46,780 nucleotides of DNA from a virus. Each line of letters begins with the position of its first letter. Position 1 is the stretch's first letter. Shown here in pieces: positions 39,564 to 46,483 of the stretch. Under the pieces are notes generated by a model. That model was not told where the DNA came from. It saw only the letters and a list, made by a program, of their open reading frames with translations, and did no database searches. The DNA lies in IMG/VR virus record IMGVR_UViG_3300005265_000020, positions 1 through 46,780 of that record. The stretch is one strand, 5' to 3'. Position numbers and translations under genes: made by a program.

Positions 39564-39933
39564 CGGTCCGCTCACTGATCATAATGATACTTGTGTACGG
39601 GATGAACAACAATTCGTCTTGCTTTGTGCTTTCAGCCCAGATTCCAATATCATTCTGATTCACGATATCCAAAATAAGATTACCGTAATTCAAAATGAAT
39701 ACCTTCTGAAGGTTTTGTTTCCTACCTTCTTTTTCCTTCTCTTTTTTCGTTCCGATCATAATGATACTTGTAAACGGAATCCTGAGAATCTCTTCCTGCT
39801 TCGTGCTCTTTGCTACAATACCGAACTTACTTTGTTCGATGATATCAAGAATCAAGTTTCCGTAATTCAAAATATACACTTTCTTGAGATTCTGCACTCG
39901 TTTCTTCTCACCTATTTCTTTCGTTTCTTCCAT
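39547..39933 (-). CDS. Tandem-repeat protein, two Sm/Hfq-like units
   Basis: A 128-residue protein made of two nearly identical 47-residue units (15-61 and 74-120), each reading KVxILNYGNLILDI...GIxA.STKQ.E.L.IPxTSIIMI. The pattern (strand with LxNG-like turn, bent strand, then short strand ending in a hydrophobic IxxI) resembles Sm-fold proteins such as Hfq, including the N-G turn and the final I-P-x-T-S-I-I. DNA identity is high too, so the duplication is recent. RNA binding is inferred. AAGGAAG precedes ATG 39933. Confidence 0.7.
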   Translation of the reverse strand: MEETKEIGEKKRVQNLKKVYILNYGNLILDIIEQSKFGIVAKSTKQEEILRIPFTSIIMIGTKKEKEKEGRKQNLQKVFILNYGNLILDIVNQNDIGIWAESTKQDELLFIPYTSIIMISERTDVSRD

Positions 39934-39952
39934 ACTTCTTCCTTATTTGTAT

Positions 39953-40714
39953 TTAGAAATCCCAGTATCCGTTTCCGTCATCCCAGGGATCCCAAGGTTT
40001 AAAAACAAACTTACCGTTCATTTCCACTACTCTATCCATTCGTATTAAGTTCATCGTTTGAATCGCTACTGATTCATCTCCGAACATATCAATAAATGAA
40101 GTCCAGCTCATTGCTTCTCCGATGTATTTGTCTATCCAGTTTTGTGCTCTCGCTTTACCTACATCTTTAGCTCCACTAATTCCATCCGTACTATCTCCCA
40201 TTAGACATTGTTTTGCATACCATCTTTCAATTTCCCATTTACTTCTTGGTTGTTCCCATTGTCCTTTGTTGTAATTGTAACAAGATGTTTCGCAAGCATT
40301 GATCACATCTTTGTCTATCGCTGCAACCATATAGTTTCTATGGCTCGCTAAATATATTACTATGTCATCAGCTTCTATACCCGGTGCTACCATACCCCAA
40401 TCTGGTAATCGGTGCATAATCATCAATTTCAATTGTTTGATACCGTGTATTGAATCACCCTTTCTATTAGCCTTGTAGTCCTCACTTAATTCATTCCTGA
40501 ATGTATGTTTCGGAGATAGCACAATTGCTGGAATTACTTGATCACCTTTTTGATAACTGATGATTTTCCATACTGCTGCACGAATCTTTCCTACTTCATA
40601 ACAAAACTCTAAGTATGCTTTCTCGATATCTACACCTGCGCCAAAATCCAGTTGATGTCTATAGCAAGCTTTGTATACTAGTGAATCAGCATCAATCGCT
40701 AAATTTAAAATCAT
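39953..40714 (-). CDS. 5'-3' exonuclease / flap endonuclease
   Basis: A 253-residue FEN/T7 gp6-like nuclease. Motifs: NLAIDADSLVYKA at the N-terminus, YKANRKG near residue 79, GIEADDIVIYLA, AAIDKDV, and a helix-3-turn-helix CLMGDSTDGISGAKDVGKAR that grips DNA. The acidic residues bind two metals. It would remove primers or degrade host DNA. The start overlaps the previous small gene by 23 bases. Confidence 0.92.
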   Translation of the reverse strand: MILNLAIDADSLVYKACYRHQLDFGAGVDIEKAYLEFCYEVGKIRAAVWKIISYQKGDQVIPAIVLSPKHTFRNELSEDYKANRKGDSIHGIKQLKLMIMHRLPDWGMVAPGIEADDIVIYLASHRNYMVAAIDKDVINACETSCYNYNKGQWEQPRSKWEIERWYAKQCLMGDSTDGISGAKDVGKARAQNWIDKYIGEAMSWTSFIDMFGDESVAIQTMNLIRMDRVVEMNGKFVFKPWDPWDDGNGYWDF

Positions 40715-40880
40715 CTACTATTTCTTGCAGCTTATGCCATACTGGAGGCAATCTGTGGCTTCTCTTAAGTTCTGCTACCTTTACATCAATTCGTTCTTCT
40801 GCCATTGCTTCGATGACACCTTTGGCTTCTATGATTAGAGTCAATGGTACCATTGCGTACAGTTTTGCTTGTTTACTCAA
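40692..40880 (-). CDS. Hypothetical 62-residue protein, TTG start
   Basis: The gene starts at TTG 40880 overlapping the primase-helicase stop (TTGA) with AAGGA six bases upstream. The product is helical and basic near the C-terminus (VAELKRSHRLPPVWHKLQE). Position between primase-helicase and nuclease suggests a replication accessory role; no family. Confidence 0.65.
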   Translation of the reverse strand: MSKQAKLYAMVPLTLIIEAKGVIEAMAEERIDVKVAELKRSHRLPPVWHKLQEIVDDFKFSD

Positions 40881-43069
40881 TATTCCTTCTCCTCTACTTC
40901 ATTTTTTTGTTTCAGTTCATTTTGCCATTCTGGATAAGTTCTCATTCGTCTTTCCAATTCAGCTAAATATCCTTGTCGTGTTTTCTTGTCTCTGAATTCG
41001 TGAATATCCCACATAATTGCAAGTGATGTTTCAAAGTCAAGTCCTCGTTCTGCCATATTTCTCGTTGCCATCCACAATGTGTTATGTGTGTGTCCGTGAG
41101 CTGTAGGGTCACCTTCTTGTGCACTATTGTAGAACCATTCAAATAGCTGCAACCTATTTTCCCAAGCTTTACTAAGTTGTTCTTTTGGAAGTTTTGCTAT
41201 TGTTGCTTCTGGTTCTCTCAGTGAACTTATTAATTCGGATACCGGAAAGTCCTCACCATCTGTATTTACTATTGGATTTCTATCGGCATATCCGAAAAAT
41301 ATCTGAGCTTTTGGAAGAATATCAATTTCCATACCAATATGTGATGCTACATTTTTCATTAGCATTGGCCATTGCTCATTTGTTACATTTATTTGTATAT
41401 CAGTTGATAATACTATCCTATACTTGTACGGATTTGCTTTATCGCTAGTCCTACATACAATGTGATTGTAGTCAGCAAGAAAATCACTACACTCAGTATC
41501 TGATATATCAGTATCATCAATATCCAGAACCAGAAAGTCACAACCCCCAATAATGTTTTCTCTGCCGCGGATTCCATCTCGGAACTCGAAGGCGCAATAT
41601 GCTGTATCGTTTGAGAGTATCTTCGCCATTCCTTCGAATGCTGCTCTTGAGTGTTTGTATCCATCTTTGACCTTGTATCTTCTTTCATCTTTTGTTCCTG
41701 TGCATACTTTGTATGAACACGCAACTCCTTCTGTAACTTTGAATTCTTCATACTTGATTTCTTCCTCTATTACTTCAATCTTTCCGATACCTCTTAATTT
41801 ACTATTTGCCGTACGTATTAAGTCATCCAATTCTCTGATATGTTTAATCCACTTTCTCTTTACTACTTCGTGAACATTCAGTGACGATTGTCCTTCCATA
41901 AAGTGATCTACCAGTTTCTCATATGACATCCGTTCAGCCTTGACTAAAAATCTACTTAAGTCATCAGCTATTGACTCTACTGCAAATATAGCTTCTTTCA
42001 AGTCTTCTAACTGTATTTTTGAGTGCAAGTTGAAGAGAGCATACACACCAGCGAGTTTCAACGCTTTCCAGTGTCTATGTTGTTGCTCCAGTACCAATTG
42101 CTCTTTAGCTAATAGTTTTGATTTCTCTTCGCAATAAATCTTATAGATCTCGTTTGCTCTTTCCGTTTCTTCCGTCATATGGATTATATTTAGATCATTC
42201 TTCACTAATGCTAGTGCTATTTTTTGAGTTAATCCTCCCACTTCCATTTGAACATCTACACTTTCCGTTTTACTTTTCTTGATTTGTTCTAGTAAAATAT
42301 CAATGTTTTCTACTTCTTCTGTACCGTCTTCGAATTCTGGATATACAAAGAAACATCTTCTGCTTAACTTTGAAATAAATTCTAAGTTAAATTTCTCAAG
42401 TATTCCTTCATCTTCCAAGATTCCGTATTCAGATCCTATGAACAATGCACTCATTCCCATCCCCACAACTTCATCAGATTGATTCTCTGAATCTTTCAGT
42501 GGTTTTGACTTCATATTTCCTTCGTCAAACAATTGTGCTATAAGTTTGATATTCGGAACTAAATCCTGATTTGTTGCCAATTCAGTAGAGATTTCGTCAA
42601 CAAACATTGAAGGTAATCCTAACCCTTCTTTCTTGAAGTCATTCAATCTCTTTATCATACCAGCCTCTGTGGCCAGTGCATTGCTCAGTGGATTTAACTT
42701 TGGTACTGGCAAATCATTTCTAAGTGCAAACTCTTGTGCCTTTACGTCTCTCCATCCGTTAATTACATCTAGTCCTGGCTGAATTGTTTTTTCCAATCTC
42801 GTTACTGAACTTGTTTTTCTCGCTCCCGACTTTGCAAGTATGAATCCAATTGTATTTAATGGTACTCTATTGTCTGGAGCTAACTCTAACTTCGTATGGA
42901 AGTGCCCTATGAAGCTTGACATTGTGAAGTTGGCTATTGCTCTTGCCATTGAATCTGGTACATCATCCCCTAAGATGTATACCATATCTTTCATCACTTT
43001 GTTTTCATATTTTCCAAATACAAATAACCGATCTAACTCATCCTTCGCTAGCTTCAGTCTCGTTGACAT
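40877..43069 (-). CDS. Primase-helicase: DUF3987-type ATPase fused to AEP primase
   Basis: Start ATG 43069 (AGAGGAAAAC upstream) gives 730 residues. The N-terminal half is a DUF3987-like helicase/ATPase: P-loop FILAKSGARKTSSV (near 77-90), Walker B-like LPSMFVDEIS. The C-terminal half has the archaeo-eukaryotic primase pattern: CDFLVLDIDDTD with the metal-binding DxD near residue 510, then HIVCRTSDKANPYKYRIVL and EIDILPKAQIFFGYADR. This domain order, helicase first, is the reverse of many primase-helicases. With no DNA polymerase seen in the genome, the primase domain may also extend DNA; that is inference. Confidence 0.85.
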   Translation of the reverse strand: MSTRLKLAKDELDRLFVFGKYENKVMKDMVYILGDDVPDSMARAIANFTMSSFIGHFHTKLELAPDNRVPLNTIGFILAKSGARKTSSVTRLEKTIQPGLDVINGWRDVKAQEFALRNDLPVPKLNPLSNALATEAGMIKRLNDFKKEGLGLPSMFVDEISTELATNQDLVPNIKLIAQLFDEGNMKSKPLKDSENQSDEVVGMGMSALFIGSEYGILEDEGILEKFNLEFISKLSRRCFFVYPEFEDGTEEVENIDILLEQIKKSKTESVDVQMEVGGLTQKIALALVKNDLNIIHMTEETERANEIYKIYCEEKSKLLAKEQLVLEQQHRHWKALKLAGVYALFNLHSKIQLEDLKEAIFAVESIADDLSRFLVKAERMSYEKLVDHFMEGQSSLNVHEVVKRKWIKHIRELDDLIRTANSKLRGIGKIEVIEEEIKYEEFKVTEGVACSYKVCTGTKDERRYKVKDGYKHSRAAFEGMAKILSNDTAYCAFEFRDGIRGRENIIGGCDFLVLDIDDTDISDTECSDFLADYNHIVCRTSDKANPYKYRIVLSTDIQINVTNEQWPMLMKNVASHIGMEIDILPKAQIFFGYADRNPIVNTDGEDFPVSELISSLREPEATIAKLPKEQLSKAWENRLQLFEWFYNSAQEGDPTAHGHTHNTLWMATRNMAERGLDFETSLAIMWDIHEFRDKKTRQGYLAELERRMRTYPEWQNELKQKNEVEEKEY

Positions 43070-43250
43070 CGTTTTCCTCTTTGGTTTGCTTTTCAAGAAT
43101 ATCTTCGTAAGCACTTACGAGTCCCTTAATTGCATTTTCCAACATAATCAACGTACATCCATTGATCTCAGTATCTACTTGAACTCTTTTATCTTCCTGC
43201 GTGACTGTAATTTTTACATTACCTTCGATCTTCTCTTCGTTATCTTTCAT
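43038..43250 (-). CDS. Hypothetical acidic 70-residue protein
   Basis: A small protein with strand-rich N-terminus (GNVKITVTQEDKRVQVDTE) and acidic helical C-terminus. GAGGATG precedes ATG 43250. It overlaps genes on both sides, so it belongs to the replication operon. No family recognised. Confidence 0.7.
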   Translation of the reverse strand: MKDNEEKIEGNVKITVTQEDKRVQVDTEINGCTLIMLENAIKGLVSAYEDILEKQTKEENDVNETEASEG

Positions 43251-43401
43251 TTGACATCCTCATTTTTTCAAGTTTATTTTTCTCATAGTCTACCCTCGCA
43301 TACAATGTATCTGCACGCGCCCTCAATTCCCTGATTTTCATCTCTTGTACCAGCTCTGCGTGTTTTCGCATAAGCCTATCAATTTCTTCATTGATACTCA
43401 T
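43240..43401 (-). CDS. Short coiled-coil protein, 53 residues
   Basis: ATG 43401 has AAAGGAAGAG upstream. The product is an uninterrupted charged helix (IDRLMRKHAELVQEMKIREL), ending at TAA 43242 inside the next gene's first codons. Possibly an oligomerising accessory peptide. Confidence 0.62.
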   Translation of the reverse strand: MSINEEIDRLMRKHAELVQEMKIRELRARADTLYARVDYEKNKLEKMRMSNER

Positions 43402-43410
43402 TCTCTTCCT

Positions 43411-43545
43411 TTACAGTTTCACGTCTGGTCCGTACCAGTCAATTCTTTCGTTTCTCTTTGATTTTTTTGGTTTAGTTCTCTTTACGATCAAGATTACTGA
43501 TACCACGAAAATCATAATCACTATACCTAATCCGGCAATCATCAT
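43411..43545 (-). CDS. 44-residue single-span membrane protein
   Basis: Starts ATG 43545, overlapping the upstream stop (ATGA). One transmembrane segment (GLGIVIMIFVVSVILIV) is followed by a strongly basic cytoplasmic tail (KRTKPKKSKRNER). This N-out/C-in form is common in small phage membrane proteins; holin function cannot be excluded but is unsupported. Confidence 0.65.
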   Translation of the reverse strand: MMIAGLGIVIMIFVVSVILIVKRTKPKKSKRNERIDWYGPDVKL

Positions 43546-43799
43546 CTTACAATTCCTTCTTTCTTTACCAGGACTACTTTTTGTTTGAACAATGGATGTG
43601 TAGTCTTAAAGCATTGATCTTTCTTATTGTAGATTACATAACGATCTCCCAAAGATTCATCAACCCAAAATGTATCGTGCTCTTGCTCATCCATTTCTTC
43701 TGCTTCTCTTACACTTGGTATCTTATATCTTGGATGTTTTAGGCAGTAATCTACCATTTCCATCCAAGTCATAAGCTTGACCAAACTTTTCGTTTCCAT
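43542..43799 (-). CDS. Hypothetical 85-residue protein
   Basis: A soluble protein starting METKSLVKLMTWMEMVDYC with a middle acidic part and a strand-rich end (DRYVIYNKKDQCFK). AGGAGAAT precedes ATG 43799. No family recognised. Confidence 0.72.
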   Translation of the reverse strand: METKSLVKLMTWMEMVDYCLKHPRYKIPSVREAEEMDEQEHDTFWVDESLGDRYVIYNKKDQCFKTTHPLFKQKVVLVKKEGIVR

Positions 43800-43810
43800 T
43801 TATTCTCCTA

Positions 43811-44593
43811 TTAGTACTCTCGTTTAGACAAATATTGTCGCAATTTTCTCACTACGTCTGGTCGCTGCAACTTCCCCATTCTACTTACTTGTCCTCCTCC
43901 TCGACTTTTTACTAATGAATCTTGAATTTGTCTTGTTCTCTCTTTGGAAATACCCAGAACCATTCCGGCTTCTTCTAAAGTGTAGTTACCATTTTGATTC
44001 AAATTGTTCAATACAAGTTGAATATTTAGTCGTAATTCCTCTTTTTCTTTTTCTCGGATATATTCCTTCTCAAGTTTAAGTAAATCTTTCCGTTCTGATT
44101 GTCCCATCGTTAGAATCTCGTCATTGATTTCCACTATTGCCCTACGTCTAGCTTCTTCGACTACTTGTTGTGACATTTCTGATCTTCTTCCCGATATCCG
44201 TGCTCTGATCACTGCTTCTCGTTGTCTTAACAATTTGCTGTATTCAAAGTTTTCTATATCTTGATCAACTTCAATCCTAACGTATTCTCTATCTCTGAAC
44301 TTTCTTGTTTTATCCTTCTTTCGTTTCTCTTTTATTGAAACCCTAACTCGTGCTTCTTGACACTCTTTTGACAAACAAGTTATCTGATCACTTTTTTTCG
44401 GAATAAATTTCTTCTTACATATCTTGCAAGTTTCTTTTTTCGCCGTTCTTTCTTTCGCTAAGCTTTGTTTCTTTTTCTTCGCTACTTGAATCTCATTTTG
44501 TTTTTTTGCATTTACCGCTTTACATTCATCACTACAAACTTTTCTGTGTCTGTATGATGGCTCAAAGTCTTTTCCACACGCTGAACATATCAT
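43811..44593 (-). CDS. Zinc-finger protein with sigma-70 region 4-like helix-turn-helix
   Basis: A 260-residue basic protein. Two Cys4 modules (Cys3/6/20/24 and Cys56/59/73/78) at the N-terminus should bind zinc. A long charged helix links to a C-terminal domain with YTLEEAGMVLGISKERTRQI (about 204-223), which matches the region 4.2 helix-turn-helix of sigma-70 (TLEEVGxxxxVTRERIRQIE). Region 2 is absent, so it is not a full sigma factor. It could guide host RNA polymerase to late promoters or block host sigma, acting as an anti-sigma-like or activator protein. CGGAGAG precedes ATG 44593. Confidence 0.8.
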   Translation of the reverse strand: MICSACGKDFEPSYRHRKVCSDECKAVNAKKQNEIQVAKKKKQSLAKERTAKKETCKICKKKFIPKKSDQITCLSKECQEARVRVSIKEKRKKDKTRKFRDREYVRIEVDQDIENFEYSKLLRQREAVIRARISGRRSEMSQQVVEEARRRAIVEINDEILTMGQSERKDLLKLEKEYIREKEKEELRLNIQLVLNNLNQNGNYTLEEAGMVLGISKERTRQIQDSLVKSRGGGQVSRMGKLQRPDVVRKLRQYLSKREY

Positions 44594-44605
44594 ATTTCTC
44601 TCCGA

Positions 44606-44884
44606 TTATGCTGATGGTACCGTTGGCATTTCTGGTGTTGGATGTTCTTTATCCTTCACTACCAACATTGCATATCCCGCAATATCAACCCAGTCATCAA
44701 TATTGAATTCACCGTTAACTGCTCTTGCCATTTTGTGAATAATCATAGATATTGATTCTTTTTCCACATCTGACAATCTCGATGGAGTAAAGTGTATTGC
44801 ACGTTTCATTTCTTGTGCAATCTTTGCCGTATCTGCGAAATCACCGTAGCTTTCTCGCTCTTTAAGTGTTTGTTCTAAGATCAT
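44606..44884 (-). CDS. DUF6378-like phage protein
   Basis: A 92-residue helical protein with the pattern RESYGDFADTAKIAQEMK, then MIIHKMARAVNGEFNIDDW and VDIAGYAMLV, matching a widespread small phage family (DUF6378) of unknown function that often lies in nucleotide-metabolism or replication regions. AAAGGTAA precedes ATG 44884. Confidence 0.8.
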   Translation of the reverse strand: MILEQTLKERESYGDFADTAKIAQEMKRAIHFTPSRLSDVEKESISMIIHKMARAVNGEFNIDDWVDIAGYAMLVVKDKEHPTPEMPTVPSA

Positions 44885-44900
44885 TTTTTACCTTTATCTT

Positions 44901-45218
44901 TTAGCTCCACTTGTCTTTTTCCAAGCCTCGCATTGTTTTGACCAATTCACCTTTGGCATCCTCATCGATTCTCATTTCAAGTTCTTCTTGATGCTGGATT
45001 CGTTCCCAGTCAACTCGAGCTTGATTCACTGTATCTACAATGTAGTCTCCGATTTTCTTCCAAATTGTTGGTTTCCGTTCTTTGAGATAGTTTTCCGAAT
45101 AAATTCTTCTCACTGCTACACCTACTGATCTCCCAGTAAGTGAATTGAAAACTCTACCATCTTTCAGATAGAAGAATCCTTCTGCGTAAGCTATCCCTGT
45201 ATCTGTCAGGTACATCAT
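44901..45218 (-). CDS. Hypothetical 105-residue protein
   Basis: The N-terminal half has short strands and an Arg-rich turn (LKDGRVFNSLTGRSVGVAVR), perhaps a nucleic-acid-contacting beta fold; the C-terminal half is a charged helix. GAGGAGAATG precedes the double ATG at 45218. Function unknown. Confidence 0.74.
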   Translation of the reverse strand: MMYLTDTGIAYAEGFFYLKDGRVFNSLTGRSVGVAVRRIYSENYLKERKPTIWKKIGDYIVDTVNQARVDWERIQHQEELEMRIDEDAKGELVKTMRGLEKDKWS

Positions 45219-45235
45219 TTTCTCATTCTCCTCGT

Positions 45236-45403
45236 TTATCTTCTTAGGTTAAGTAATGCAATATCAATGCTTTTGATAAGTCTTGAAATATGTTTTTTAT
45301 CTTCAACATATTTGATTACTCGCTCAAGTACTATCGCTACATTTCCTCTATGATTTACCGGAACTTCATCTCCCAGTACCTCTTTGATGATACCCATATA
45401 CAT
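45236..45403 (-). CDS. Hypothetical 55-residue protein
   Basis: Begins at ATG 45403 one base after the TAA of the secreted peptide gene (TAA-A-ATG), so coupled to it. The product is a helical protein (GNVAIVLERVIKYVEDKKH). No family recognised. Confidence 0.6.
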   Translation of the reverse strand: MYMGIIKEVLGDEVPVNHRGNVAIVLERVIKYVEDKKHISRLIKSIDIALLNLRR

Positions 45404-45404
45404 T

Positions 45405-45518
45405 TTAGTCAATCCAAGTAGTTACGCAGTTTCTTCCATCTGCATCACAAGTTGTAATTGCCGTTCCTGCACTCGCCATTGCACTCATTAGTGCCAGAAT
45501 AATCAACATTTTTTTCAT
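45405..45518 (-). CDS. 37-residue secreted peptide with two cysteines
   Basis: ATG 45518 has CGGAGATA upstream. The peptide has a Sec signal (MKKMLIILALMSAMASA) and a mature part of about 20 residues, GTAITTCDADGRNCVTTWID, with two Cys six residues apart that could form a disulphide in the periplasm. Phage periplasmic micropeptides of this form are rarely described; its role is unknown. Confidence 0.62.
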   Translation of the reverse strand: MKKMLIILALMSAMASAGTAITTCDADGRNCVTTWID

Positions 45519-45532
45519 CTTATCTCCGTATT

Positions 45533-45574
45533 TTAATTTATGGGCAGAATATCTGTAGAGTCATAATCGCTCAT
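45533..45574 (-). CDS. 13-residue micro-ORF
   Basis: GGGAGAATAAA before ATG 45574 and a clean 13-codon frame (MSDYDSTDILPIN). Translation is likely from the site, but a function for the peptide is doubtful. Confidence 0.3.
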   Translation of the reverse strand: MSDYDSTDILPIN

Positions 45575-45575
45575 T

Positions 45576-45707
45576 TTATTCTCCCTCGTTTCCGTATTTC
45601 TTTTCGTATCTTTTTATTGCAATCTCGATATTAGGAGCATAAATCAGTTCACCGTTTATTCGGTAACGATTGTTGCCCAACTCTTCTACATCAAGTTCCA
45701 AAGCCAC
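45576..45707 (-). CDS. Hypothetical 43-residue protein (GTG start)
   Basis: The frame encodes ELDVEELGNNRYRINGELIY and a basic helical end, a regular small strand-helix protein. The start is probably GTG 45707, inside the membrane peptide gene and without a ribosome site, so translation depends on coupling. Start uncertain. Confidence 0.5.
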   Translation of the reverse strand: MALELDVEELGNNRYRINGELIYAPNIEIAIKRYEKKYGNEGE

Positions 45708-45805
45708 ACTTTGAAATTTGTATACCAAACATCAATATAGAATGATGTCAGTATAGCCGTGAGGATCATTAGACCCAAAAGAACGTTTGTCAGTACGTCC
45801 TTCAT
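45686..45805 (-). CDS. 39-residue single-span membrane peptide
   Basis: ATG 45805 follows the previous stop at one base (TAA-G-ATG). One hydrophobic segment (VLTNVLLGLMILTAILTSF) and a Trp/Tyr-rich tail indicate an inner-membrane peptide. Unknown function. Confidence 0.58.
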   Translation of the reverse strand: MKDVLTNVLLGLMILTAILTSFYIDVWYTNFKVWLWNLM

Positions 45806-45806
45806 C

Positions 45807-46109
45807 TTAGAGTCCGAAGAGACTTCGCTTCTCTTGCTTCTCGCCAATGTAATCCAGAATTACCTGCTTGTGTGCATCGATAAGTGCATCAGCAACTTCC
45901 TGCTGTGTTTTACCTTCGACTCCGAGAAAACTCACGAATCTGCTTGCAACTTTGAAGTCTGCGTTTGCTCTTTCTCTTGCGATTTGGAGAACCATTTCGT
46001 CGAGAGTTCTGTACTTCTGACCGTTGTGAACCAATTCTGTATAGTCCGTACGAGGTCCGTTGTTACTTTGAGTTTGATTTTGAGTTGTCTTTGTTCCATA
46101 TACTGCCAT
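45807..46109 (-). CDS. Hypothetical 100-residue protein, first gene of the replication block
   Basis: The N-terminal 25 residues are Gln/Asn/Thr-rich and flexible, followed by a helical domain (MVLQIARERANADFKVASRF). AAAGGATTT precedes ATG 46109. As the first gene after the second control region, it should be among the earliest middle genes. No family recognised. Confidence 0.75.
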   Translation of the reverse strand: MAVYGTKTTQNQTQSNNGPRTDYTELVHNGQKYRTLDEMVLQIARERANADFKVASRFVSFLGVEGKTQQEVADALIDAHKQVILDYIGEKQEKRSLFGL

Positions 46110-46408
46110 TTTAAATCCTTTATAATGGTAATTGTTCCAGATCTTACGATCACATCTTTAGTTCCTCTGTACACACCGTGATGTACACAAGGGAGATAAA
46201 TTTTCTCAATTAACCCGTCGGAGACTTAACATTGCAGATTAGAAACTATTCTTGGTGTAGCGTCAGCAACACCAGTAAGCAACTATCAACAATCTTTGAC
46301 TTGAAAACCTTTATGAAATTAGTTGGCCGTCAGGTTCGAAGCTAGTAATTATTCTAAAGTTACTGACTCTATTTTTCAATAAAATACAACTTCGTTGTTT
46401 CAGTTTAA
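46110..46408 (-). other. Non-coding control region upstream of the replication block
   Basis: About 300 bases between the RNAPII terminator and the first replication-block gene. Hairpins include TGGTGT/ACACCA (46253-46274), TGTACA/TGTACA (46168-46187, its loop holding CACGGTG) and ACAAC-GAA-GTTGT (46386-46398). No tRNA or gene is seen. It should contain the promoter for the genes from 46109 down. Confidence 0.6.
46386..46398 (-). promoter_or_regulatory. Hairpin ACAAC-GAA-GTTGT, candidate promoter
   Basis: A 5-bp stem and 3-base loop directly after the RNAPII terminator, pointing to the replication block. Its form and sequence are close to the N4 early promoter type as I recall it (CAACG-AAG-CGTTG), though stem register differs. 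Confidence 0.4.
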
Positions 46409-46436
46409 CAAAAAAAATGTAACCCGAAGGCTACAT
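46409..46436 (-). terminator. Intrinsic terminator after RNAPII subunit 2
   Basis: On the minus strand ATGTAGCC-TTCG-GGTTACAT forms an 8-bp stem (one G-U) with a stable UUCG loop, followed by a run of T (46416-46410). It begins 47 bases after the polymerase stop and closes the early operon. This is the clearest terminator in the window. Confidence 0.9.
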
Positions 46437-46483
46437 AATTTTTATCCTGCATTGAATGACGCAAGAATGACGCATTAAGTATC

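Noticed and set aside
45932-46174. 80-codon minus-strand frame overlapping the first replication-block gene
   Set aside because: No ribosome site, overlaps the better-signalled 45807-46109 gene in another frame, and lacks a protein-like pattern.
46310-46360. Possible tRNA T-arm (GGTTCGAAGC)
   Set aside because: No acceptor stem, anticodon arm or D arm could be built around it on either strand.
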